From contig NZ_JH815203.1 of the NCBI RefSeq assembly GCF_000296465.1, positions 372,001 through 436,000 of the forward strand: DNA of 64,000 nucleotides, read 5' to 3'. This DNA comes from Barnesiella intestinihominis YIT 11860. GTDB taxonomy: Bacteria > Bacteroidota > Bacteroidia > Bacteroidales > Barnesiellaceae. Positions 54,282 to 62,607 of the stretch are shown here, one piece after another; within the stretch, counting starts at the first letter, position 1; every line of letters begins with the position of its first letter. The position numbers were made by a program, and so were the translations under genes. Under the pieces are notes generated by a model. The model was given only the letters and a program-made list of their open reading frames with translations. It ran no database searches and had not been told where the DNA came from.

Positions 54282-55862
54282 GTGAGTACACTTACAGAAG
54301 AAATCAGTAAACGTAGAACATTCGCTATTATCAGCCACCCGGATGCAGGAAAAACGACACTAACCGAAAAACTACTTCTTTTCGGAGGAGCTATTCACAT
54401 TGCCGGAGCTGTAAAATCGAATAAAATCAAAAAGACCGCCACTTCGGACTGGATGGAGATAGAGAAGCAACGCGGTATCTCGGTCGCTACTTCGGTCATG
54501 GGATTCAATTACGGCGATTACAAGATAAATATTCTCGATACCCCGGGTCACCAAGACTTCGCCGAAGACACATACCGCACACTGACAGCAGTAGATAGCG
54601 TAATTATCGTAGTCGACGTTGCAAAAGGTGTTGAAACACAAACTCGCAAACTCATGGAGGTGTGTCGTATGCGCAATACACCGGTAATCGTGTTTGTCAA
54701 CAAACTCGATCGTGAGGGTCGCGACCCGTTCGACATTCTGGACGAATTGGAAGCAGAGCTGAAAATAAACGTACGGCCCCTCAGTTGGCCTATCAACATC
54801 GGACAAAAATTCAAAGGAGTTTACAATATCTACGAACAGAATCTAAACCTATTTACACCGAATAAACAAGTCGTTACCGAACGCATCGAATTAACTGATG
54901 TGAACAGTCCCGAATTGGAAACCTACATAGGAGAACAAGATGCCGAAAAGTTACGTGCCGACCTCGAATTGGTCGAAGGCGTCTATCCCGAATTTAACAC
55001 GGAAGATTATTTAGCTGCCAAAATGGCTCCCGTATTTTTCGGCTCGGCACTAAATATGTTCGGAGTAAAAGAATTGCTCGATTGCTTTGTGAAAATAGCG
55101 CCTGCACCCAAACCCATTCAAGCGGTAGAAAGAGTCGTCCGACCCGAAGAGGAAAACTTCACAGGGTTCGTATTCAAAATACACGCCAACATGGATCCCA
55201 ATCATCGCAGTTGTATCGCTTTCGTAAAAGTATGCTCTGGAAAATTCGAACGAAATGCCAATTACAAGCATGTGCGCAGTAACAAGATGATGCGCTTTTC
55301 GAGTCCCACGGCATTCATGGCACAGAAGAAATCGGTGGTCGACGAAGCTTATCCCGGCGACATCGTCGGGTTGCCCGATACAGGCAACTTCAAAATAGGC
55401 GACACGCTCACCTGTGGCGAGGAATTGCACTTCAAAGGGCTACCGAGTTTCTCGCCCGAAATGTTCAAATACATCGAAAACGATGATCCGATGAAGTCGA
55501 AACAATTGAACAAGGGTATAGATCAACTAATGGACGAAGGTGTAGCCCAATTATTCGTCAGTCAATTCAACGGCCGTAAAATCATCGGGACAGTAGGACA
55601 ACTACAATTCGAAGTTATCCAATACCGATTGCTACACGAATATGGAGCGCAGTGCCGTTGGGAGCCCATTAGCCTTTACAAGGCTTGTTGGATAGAAAGC
55701 GACGACCCACAGGCTCTCGAAGCATTCAAAAAACGGAAACACCAGTTCATGAGTGTAGACCGCGATGGTCGCGACGTCTTCATGGCCGATTCGAACTATG
55801 TTCTACAAATGGCTCAAACAGATTTTCCCAAGATAAAATTCCACTTCACAAGTGAATTCTAA
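54282..55862 (+). CDS. prfC: Peptide chain release factor 3
   Basis: 526 residues, the normal length. The start codon is GTG at 54282, because no ATG precedes the G1 motif HPDAGKTT (19-26). Further GTPase motifs are DTPGHQDF and [10 protein letters not shown]; domains II and III follow ([24 protein letters not shown]). RF3 releases RF1/RF2 from the ribosome. Last gene of the operon; a 17-bp hairpin lies 60 nt downstream. Confidence 0.97.
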   Translation: MSTLTEEISKRRTFAIISHPDAGKTTLTEKLLLFGGAIHIAGAVKSNKIKKTATSDWMEIEKQRGISVATSVMGFNYGDYKINILDTPGHQDFAEDTYRTLTAVDSVIIVVDVAKGVETQTRKLMEVCRMRNTPVIVFVNKLDREGRDPFDILDELEAELKINVRPLSWPINIGQKFKGVYNIYEQNLNLFTPNKQVVTERIELTDVNSPELETYIGEQDAEKLRADLELVEGVYPEFNTEDYLAAKMAPVFFGSALNMFGVKELLDCFVKIAPAPKPIQAVERVVRPEEENFTGFVFKIHANMDPNHRSCIAFVKVCSGKFERNANYKHVRSNKMMRFSSPTAFMAQKKSVVDEAYPGDIVGLPDTGNFKIGDTLTCGEELHFKGLPSFSPEMFKYIENDDPMKSKQLNKGIDQLMDEGVAQLFVSQFNGRKIIGTVGQLQFEVIQYRLLHEYGAQCRWEPISLYKACWIESDDPQALEAFKKRKHQFMSVDRDGRDVFMADSNYVLQMAQTDFPKIKFHFTSEF

Positions 55863-55921
55863 CCGAGCCTCTTCCTCTATATGGCTAACGCCCCACAAAG
55901 GAAGGGTTTAAAAGTAATCCA

Positions 55922-55958
55922 CTTCTCCCCTATGGCACGTTGTGCCATAGGGGAGAAG
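55922..55958. terminator. Long perfect hairpin downstream of prfC
   Basis: CTTCTCCCCTATGGCAC (55922-55938), a 3-nt loop and its perfect complement (55942-55958). No U-run on either strand, so termination is probable only with help; it may instead protect the mRNA end. Confidence 0.6.
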
Positions 55959-56074
55959 CTGAAAAACAATAGTCCCGAAGAGAGGGGTTGATAATGCCCT
56001 CTTTCGTAAGACATGAAATATCGAAGCTCTACCCTCGGTCGCCAACCAAAAAGAACAATTGCAACCTTATACCA

Positions 56075-56515
56075 TCAGGGAATTTCAATACCCCATATTT
56101 GATTAGGTTCTATTCTCTTGAAATAGACAACCTTCTTTTTATTCATAGACGACAAGACCAACCGACCGTCCATATTCGTCCCTCGATAATAATTTAATGT
56201 AAATTCGGCAGGAGTATATACTCTCGAATCTTTATCGGGAACATACTCAAAACGTTGCTCCGACTCCAACCACATAGAATCTTTGACCAAATGTGTATCC
56301 CAAATCAATATCTTATTGACCGTTTTTGAATGAGGAGGAACTGTATCAAGCCTCCCGGAGCCACACAAAGTCCTATAATCGACAACCGCATAAGCATCCG
56401 TTTTATTCATCGTCACAATATCGACAGAATAAATACCCGATTTGTCATATTCTTCCTCACAGCCGAACAAGAAAAGAACAAAAGCAATAGCCGAATAAAT
56501 AAAAGGCTTTTTCAT
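56075..56515 (-). CDS. Small predicted lipoprotein, unknown function
   Basis: 146 residues from the ATG at 56515 (MKKPFIYS); the frame is open to 56545. The lipobox LFGC gives Cys19, followed by acidic residues (EEEYD), a pattern linked to surface export of lipoproteins in Bacteroidota. The rest is a small beta-rich domain (YSVDIVTMNKTDAYAVVDYR; FTLNYYRGTNMDGRLVLSS) with no family I recognise. No partner gene nearby. Confidence 0.65.
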   Translation of the reverse strand: MKKPFIYSAIAFVLFLFGCEEEYDKSGIYSVDIVTMNKTDAYAVVDYRTLCGSGRLDTVPPHSKTVNKILIWDTHLVKDSMWLESEQRFEYVPDKDSRVYTPAEFTLNYYRGTNMDGRLVLSSMNKKKVVYFKRIEPNQIWGIEIP

Positions 56516-57022
56516 TTCAACGTTGTTTTTCGATAGGTTAATCATATAAAATACAATCTATTTTTGCCTCCCTATTCCCCTCCGGCAGACGTTTAAAACT
56601 AAAAAAGCGTAGGGAACTTACCTGTTTATCTTACAAGAGGTACGACCAAGTAACCACGCAGAAATAAACAGTTACCCCCACGCCGACCGATATATACCCG
56701 CACTCCCGTGCGCATATATGGCAAGCATGAGCGTTTGCACTGCTTATCCTTCTGCTAAAAATTGGTCGTTTTCTTGTAAAGGATAAAACAAAACGCTTCA
56801 AAAAAAATATGTCTGTCGAACAGACCAAACAGCCGAACGACTTGGCGAAGATAGTGTAAAGGGAAATTAAAAACAAGTTTTATATTGTGTTTTTATCTCC
56901 TAATTACATAAAGCCTATATGTATACGATACAGAGAAAATACCACGGAACTAACCATACTTGAATGCTGACTATTGAGCTCGATTACGAGAACAGTAAGG
57001 AAAAGTTAATAAAGTCATTTAA
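56516..57022. other. Long intergenic region without a clear gene
   Basis: About 500 nt. It holds a degenerate copy of the promoter repeat (GCGAAGATAGTGTAAAGG, 56845-56862) and an 8-bp inverted repeat CTGTTTAT/ATAAACAG (about 56621-56628 with 56664-56671) around GGTACGACC and GTAACC segments. No ORF with an ATG and coding-like composition was seen. Confidence 0.45.
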
Positions 57023-57057
57023 TAAAAAATCCCCGGAAAGAAATTCTTTCCGGGGAT
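57023..57057 (-). terminator. Terminator of the phosphohexomutase gene
   Basis: A 13-14 bp stem (57029-57042 with 57044-57057) followed on the minus strand by TTTTTTATT, about 70 nt past the stop. Confidence 0.85.
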
Positions 57058-57129
57058 ATATACTTGGAGAGTGTTTCAAAATTTAATTTCTCTCTACTGC
57101 CAAGAAGGCTCTATTTCAATCAGAAACGA

Positions 57130-58881
57130 TTAAATACCCAACTCTTTTTTAATCGCTTCGATTTTAGCATCGGCCGCTGCATTGGCTGCATCGTAATCGG
57201 CATAGTTATCCATCTTGATACCACGCACTTCGATATAGAATTTGATTTTAGGTTCTGTACCGGAAGGACGGATAGAGACTTTGGAACCATCTGCCGAAAA
57301 ATATTGCAAGACATTGGAAGTTACAGGCATATCGAGTTTCGATTTCGTACCATTCACCACATCGGTAACTTCAAGCGATGCATAATCTTTTACAAGAATC
57401 ACAGGAGAACCACCGAGTTCTTTCATAGGATTCTCACGGAAATTCTTCATCATGGCGACTATCTCCTCGGCTCCCGATTTCCCTTTACGAACGACCGAGA
57501 TACCCTTTTCTTTGGAATATCCATATTTAATATAGATATCCTGCAACATTTGGTACATAGTCATACCTTTGTCTTTCGCCCAAGCAGCGATTTCGGCCAT
57601 TAAAGAAATAGACGATACAGAGTCTTTGTCGCGAACGAAATCTTCGGGCAAAAATCCGTAGCTTTCTTCTCCGCCACCTATATAGCGGGCTTTGCCTTCG
57701 TTCTCACGAATAACAGAAGCAATCCATTTGAAGCCTGTATAGCAATCGTACATTTTGAATCCGTTCTGCTCGGCGATCGTCTTGATAGTCTCGGTCGTCA
57801 CAATAGTCTTAACGATATATTCGTTACCTTTCAGCAGCCCTAATTCTTTATTACGAGTCATCAGGTAATTGAGGAATATCATCACAATCTGATTGCCATT
57901 CACCAAAACGAATTCTCCTTTATCGTTACGCACAGCGATACCGATACGATCGGCATCGGGATCAGAAGCCATGACCAACTCGGCATCGGTTTCAATGGCT
58001 TTCTTAATAGCCATATCGAGAGCCGCAGGTTCTTCGGGATTGGGAGAAACGACAGTCGGAAAATCTCCACTTACAACATCTTGTTCGGGAACGTGAATGA
58101 TGTTGGTGAATCCGAAGTTTTTCAACGAAGCAGGAATCAACTTCACACCCGTACCATGTATAGGCGTGTATACAATTTTCATATCGTGATGATGAGCAAT
58201 GGCCTCGGGACTAAGCGATAGAGTCTTAATACGGTCGAGATACCGACGATCTATTTCCTCTCCGATAATCTCGATCAGCTCTGCATTTCCCCGGAACTTC
58301 ACATCTTTCACCGAAGTGATTTTATTTACTTCGTCTATGGTATTCTTATCGTGAGGTGCTATCATCTGTGCCCCATCGTTCCAATAAGCCTTATATCCAT
58401 TGTATTCTTTGGGATTATGCGATGCCGTAAGTATCACTCCACTCTGACACCCCAACTCTCGAATGGCAAAAGAAACTTCGGGAGTAGGACGCAAAGCATC
58501 GAACAAATATACTTTAATACCATTCGCCGAAAAAACATCGGCAGCGACCTCGGCAAATTTGCGGCTGTTGTTCCGGCAGTCGTGACCGATAGCAACCTTT
58601 ATCTGGGGTAGGTCGGCAAAGGCCTTTTTCAAATAATTGGACAATCCCTGAGTAGCAGCTCCCACCGTATAGATATTCATACGATTCGTTCCGGCTCCCA
58701 TGATTCCACGCAGACCACCCGTACCAAATTCGAGGTCCTTATAAAACGCTTCTATCAAATCGGTCTTATCTTCGTTATCGAGCATGGCACGCACAGCGGC
58801 CTTTGTTTCTTCGTCATAGCCATCGCCCAACCATATTTGAGCTTTGGCGGTCACCTGTTTCAATAAATCTTCATTTCCCAT
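57130..58881 (-). CDS. Phosphoglucomutase/phosphomannomutase (alpha-D-phosphohexomutase)
   Basis: 583 residues. Phosphoserine loop TASHNPKEYNGYK (Ser154), metal-binding loop SDPDADRIG (Asp307/309/311), sugar loop GGGEESYGF (about 402-410) and phosphate loop RPSGTEPKIKFY near the C-terminus. The length fits the PGM2-like branch. It interconverts hexose-1- and 6-phosphates; a role after GH130, whose product is mannose-1-phosphate, is possible but not specific. Possible -7 box TAAATTTG at 58925-58918; monocistronic. Confidence 0.93.
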   Translation of the reverse strand: MGNEDLLKQVTAKAQIWLGDGYDEETKAAVRAMLDNEDKTDLIEAFYKDLEFGTGGLRGIMGAGTNRMNIYTVGAATQGLSNYLKKAFADLPQIKVAIGHDCRNNSRKFAEVAADVFSANGIKVYLFDALRPTPEVSFAIRELGCQSGVILTASHNPKEYNGYKAYWNDGAQMIAPHDKNTIDEVNKITSVKDVKFRGNAELIEIIGEEIDRRYLDRIKTLSLSPEAIAHHHDMKIVYTPIHGTGVKLIPASLKNFGFTNIIHVPEQDVVSGDFPTVVSPNPEEPAALDMAIKKAIETDAELVMASDPDADRIGIAVRNDKGEFVLVNGNQIVMIFLNYLMTRNKELGLLKGNEYIVKTIVTTETIKTIAEQNGFKMYDCYTGFKWIASVIRENEGKARYIGGGEESYGFLPEDFVRDKDSVSSISLMAEIAAWAKDKGMTMYQMLQDIYIKYGYSKEKGISVVRKGKSGAEEIVAMMKNFRENPMKELGGSPVILVKDYASLEVTDVVNGTKSKLDMPVTSNVLQYFSADGSKVSIRPSGTEPKIKFYIEVRGIKMDNYADYDAANAAADAKIEAIKKELGI

Positions 58882-59031
58882 ATCGTAAAGAATTCAATAG
58901 TTAATTATCTTCTGTCACAAATTTAGTTATTTCAACGAGACCACCACACTATTTAAGCAAAAGTTTCTCATTAATTTAACATTCAGTAATCCAAGAGCTA
59001 CCTCACTCTCCCAAACAATTCCCGACAAGGC

Positions 59032-60675
59032 TCAATACTTCGGAGGCGTTTCGAGAAAGCGATTGCCCGTCTGCCGCACGATTTCTTCGTAGTACTCTTG
59101 GGAATATCCGGGGAAAAGTGGAGAATCGGGCAATCCGTAACCATTATCCTTGAATTTTCCATTTTCTTCTTGCTTTACATTTCCATCGAGGAATTTCACC
59201 ATAAGATACTCACCTAACTTCTTCCAACGAGCGGTCGAGGCTTCGGCGGCATCGCAACTATATTGCGTGAGGTAGGCAATAGCCTCTTGGGGAGAGGTCG
59301 CATACAACTCGACAGCAGCCTTATCGACCGCCGGCTGACGGAGATTCAACGAGGTTTCGACAGCCGACTGGACTTTGCGAATATCTCCTATCATAGGCTC
59401 ATAACGAGCATAAGCCATATTCGCCACCCAATTATGAATCCAAAAAGCCGAGGTCCATGAGAAATCATACATCGATCCATTCTCCGGACTAAAACATTCG
59501 GGAACCTGTGTAATACCACAATACATCGGGATATAAACACATGTATTGGCATCATCGACTCCGAACCAAAGTACACCACCGACAGGATCGGGCAACCAAT
59601 TCCGCATTTGTCCGACTAACGTAAATCCGGTCTGTTGCGTAGCAATGGCTCGTTCCATGCAGTAGGATTTGCCATCTACCTCGAATGACATGGGACGGAA
59701 ACGATAAGGGACTTTGAATGGCCCAGCCCCTACATCTTGCGTCATATCGAAAGGCGTATCTTCAAAATGGTCACGCATAGCCTCTTTCATATCTTGTACA
59801 GATAACTTTCGCGAGGGTTTAACATAAAGCGGAAACGGTTCAGCCGATTCTCCATTGACATAGGGCAAATAATTGTCCATCGTACTATCATACTTACGGA
59901 AGAAAGACCACACCCGAGCATCGCAAGCTCTCAAAGCTCCGAAATCGGCGGGTGAATAGGCTCGCGCAAAACTGAAATCTTTATTCAGCCCATCAAAATA
60001 CCCCATCTCCCGAGCAAAAGAAATCACATCGGGAGAGTACAGGCAATTCTCTTTATCGTCCATAGGAATCTTGTGAATACGAGGATAGTTGGCATGACCG
60101 GCGATACAATCGTCAGGAATACGAACCGCCACCCAAACGGCTCCCCGACGTCCGGGGCCCTTGCCGATCAAGTCCAAAATCCATGCTTCGTTGGGATCGG
60201 CAATCGTGAACGATTCTCCACTACTATAATATCCGTATTTTTTTACAAGTCCGGTCATTACCTTTATAGCTTCGCGTGCGGTTTTCGCCCGTTCAAGTGC
60301 AAGTTGCATCAACGAGCCATAATCGATAATACCTGTCGTATCGACCAATTCGGGACGACCACCCCATGTCGATTCCACAACAGTAAGCTGATGTTCGTTC
60401 ATATTGCCTATCACGGCGTAGGTATGTTCTACCTGTTCTATTTCTCCCAATGGTTTATTCGTATCCCACTCTACAATCGAACGCATAGAGCCCTTTGGCC
60501 AATCGGCAGCAGGAGAAGAAGTCAAAGCTCCGTACAAAGTATGAGAGTCTGCCGAATAAGTAACCAATACACTACCATCGACAGTAGCCTGCTTCCCGGC
60601 AATCAATCCCGTACAAGCCCACACGTGGACAAAAAATCCTACCGTAAAAAAAACTAAAATCGCAATTTTCTTCAT
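59032..60675 (-). CDS. C69-family dipeptidase (PepD-like), exported
   Basis: 547 residues. A signal peptide (1-20) ends so that Cys21 becomes the mature N-terminus (CTGLIAGK), the expected N-terminal nucleophile of C69 peptidases. Further family segments are HTYAVIGNMNEHQL, ESTWGGR and GESFTIADPNEAWILD. It probably cleaves dipeptides in the periplasm. It starts 16 nt after the M23 peptidase gene, so both are likely one transcript. Confidence 0.92.
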   Translation of the reverse strand: MKKIAILVFFTVGFFVHVWACTGLIAGKQATVDGSVLVTYSADSHTLYGALTSSPAADWPKGSMRSIVEWDTNKPLGEIEQVEHTYAVIGNMNEHQLTVVESTWGGRPELVDTTGIIDYGSLMQLALERAKTAREAIKVMTGLVKKYGYYSSGESFTIADPNEAWILDLIGKGPGRRGAVWVAVRIPDDCIAGHANYPRIHKIPMDDKENCLYSPDVISFAREMGYFDGLNKDFSFARAYSPADFGALRACDARVWSFFRKYDSTMDNYLPYVNGESAEPFPLYVKPSRKLSVQDMKEAMRDHFEDTPFDMTQDVGAGPFKVPYRFRPMSFEVDGKSYCMERAIATQQTGFTLVGQMRNWLPDPVGGVLWFGVDDANTCVYIPMYCGITQVPECFSPENGSMYDFSWTSAFWIHNWVANMAYARYEPMIGDIRKVQSAVETSLNLRQPAVDKAAVELYATSPQEAIAYLTQYSCDAAEASTARWKKLGEYLMVKFLDGNVKQEENGKFKDNGYGLPDSPLFPGYSQEYYEEIVRQTGNRFLETPPKY

Positions 60676-60691
60676 ATCAAATAATTTTTAT

Positions 60692-62362
60692 TTACCACAC
60701 AAAAGAGTTCGTATAAGACTGCTCGTTGCCACACATATCGTAAACCACAACGTGCAACGTATGCTCGCTACCTTTTTTTACCCTGTTACTTTCGAGACGA
60801 TATGAAATTCTACCTGTCTTCCCGTCTAATTCGAACAAAACAAATTTCCCGTCGATCTCTCCCCGATAACTTTTCAAACCACTTTGGTCATCGCTTATTT
60901 TCAAAATGACTTTTTCCCGAGTCGACCATTTGTCTGGTGCAATCGGAAGTATCGTCGGAGGCAATGTATCTACCGAAACGGCATAAGACCCGAACTCCGT
61001 AATTTTAGCCTTATACCAACCATTTGCATACTCCCCGCAAACCGGATAGGATCTATCATCGTCCAAACGAACCAAATAATATTGCCTTTTATCTGACAAT
61101 TTATCCTCGGTCAACCGTACAGAAATTTCGGCAGCTTTATGCAAAGGGGGTACAGAAGGTGCAATAATGTGAATATCGGAACAATATTTTTTCGAAGGAA
61201 TCTTTCTTCTCGTAAAATCGAGATTTTCATACAAAGCTCCGGCCGGCACAAAAATGCCAAAATCGTCTTTTTTATAGAGATTATCTACTGCATAAGAGAA
61301 ATATATCCCCTCTTTTTTAGGGAGTGGAGGTTCCTGCAATTTTCCAATCAATGAAAATTCGACAGAGGAACTATTCCCGTCATAATCGGTCAAAACATAC
61401 CGACAACGATAGGCTCGCTCCTCATCGACATGAAGAATGCCTCTATTTTCTACTTGTTTATAAATAGACTTCAACCGATTACCCGGTGCAATATAAGTGC
61501 GCATAATCACTCCTTCTTCGGCAAAGCTATTAATATAACGAGTCTCGTCAAACGAATAACGATAGATATAGGTCGAAAAAAACAGGCTGTCATCGATATA
61601 CAAATCGACTTGATGGACTCCATATTTATTCGTCGTACCCGTCATTCGATCATACGCCTCGATACCAAACGATACATCGCCCCATACCGGAACCGACTCC
61701 CCTATCGAGTAAGAACCGGCCGAAGCGCGCACCGCTTTTCTTTCCATGCGACGAGTCGTATTTCCCATCACCCCTTCATGCGTATAAAAAACGAGGTTAC
61801 GAACTTCGGGAGCTACATCGTCTGTGATTAAAGGAGACAACCATTCCTGAGGATCCATCGGGTCTTGCGTATCGGTATCCCGTATATCCAAATGCAAATG
61901 AGGACCGCCAGACGATCCCGAATTCCCGCTATATCCGATTATATTGCCTTGTGCGACAGGGATTTCACCTTCGGCAAATTCACAATCGATAGAAAAATCC
62001 TCTTGCTCATACTGCTGACGGCGAACAATTTCATCGATAAAAGGCGCAAACCGGTCCAAATGTCCGTAAACCGTAGTCAAACCCGACGAGTGATTGATAT
62101 ACACAGCTCTGCCAAATCCCCACGGAGAAACAACGACCCGAGAAACATAACCGTCGTCCATAGCATATACTGGCAATCCGATACGTCCTTGTGTCTTCAA
62201 ATCAATCCCCGAATGGAAATGATTCGGTCGTAATTCTCCGAAATTAGCACTCATCAATAACGGAATTTTCAAAGGCGATATCATCTCACCTCTACTCACC
62301 GTTAAAATTAAAAAAGAAAATATCCCTAAAAATATAGGACGTAAATACATAATATTCCTCAT
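60692..62362 (-). CDS. M23-family metallopeptidase, exported
   Basis: 556 residues; start at 62362, or at 62350 (MYLRPIF). A signal peptide (about 1-25) precedes an M23 domain (about 28-165) with the zinc motif H-x-x-x-D (His50, Asp54 in HSGID) and HLH (155-157). Long beta-rich C-terminal domains (about 170-556) end in a bacterial Ig-like segment (LKISDDQSGLKSYRGEIDG, quoted in part). It probably hydrolyses peptidoglycan cross-links. -7 box TATCTTTG at 62457-62450 inside repeat copy D. Confidence 0.9.
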   Translation of the reverse strand: MRNIMYLRPIFLGIFSFLILTVSRGEMISPLKIPLLMSANFGELRPNHFHSGIDLKTQGRIGLPVYAMDDGYVSRVVVSPWGFGRAVYINHSSGLTTVYGHLDRFAPFIDEIVRRQQYEQEDFSIDCEFAEGEIPVAQGNIIGYSGNSGSSGGPHLHLDIRDTDTQDPMDPQEWLSPLITDDVAPEVRNLVFYTHEGVMGNTTRRMERKAVRASAGSYSIGESVPVWGDVSFGIEAYDRMTGTTNKYGVHQVDLYIDDSLFFSTYIYRYSFDETRYINSFAEEGVIMRTYIAPGNRLKSIYKQVENRGILHVDEERAYRCRYVLTDYDGNSSSVEFSLIGKLQEPPLPKKEGIYFSYAVDNLYKKDDFGIFVPAGALYENLDFTRRKIPSKKYCSDIHIIAPSVPPLHKAAEISVRLTEDKLSDKRQYYLVRLDDDRSYPVCGEYANGWYKAKITEFGSYAVSVDTLPPTILPIAPDKWSTREKVILKISDDQSGLKSYRGEIDGKFVLFELDGKTGRISYRLESNRVKKGSEHTLHVVVYDMCGNEQSYTNSFVW

Positions 62363-62448
62363 TCTTTTCTATAACATGCAAATAATATAAAAGATCAGGC
62401 TTGAAATTGCCGGAACGCAACTTATCTGTATCCCCATCTTCACATAAT

Positions 62449-62490
62449 GCAAAGATAACGCAAGCAGGGGCAATATGAAAATTTAAACAA
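62449..62490. repeat. Promoter-carrying dispersed repeat, copy D (short)
   Basis: GCAAAGATAACGCAAGCAGG shares the first 17 or so positions with copies A-C, with the -7 box TATCTTTG (62457-62450) for the M23 gene. The -33 part is not conserved. Confidence 0.55.
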
Positions 62491-62607
62491 GTTCTTATCC
62501 ATACAATTTTCTATTTTTTATAGTTCGAAAAAATTTGAATGTAACTATAAGGGTTATACATTCTTTTTGTGTCATAATAATAAACAAAATTCAAAAAGCT
62601 CAAAACC

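Noticed and set aside
56631-56876. 81-codon minus-strand frame in the long gap
   Set aside because: Needs a TTG start inside a promoter-like repeat and has Cys/Phe-rich, non-protein-like composition.
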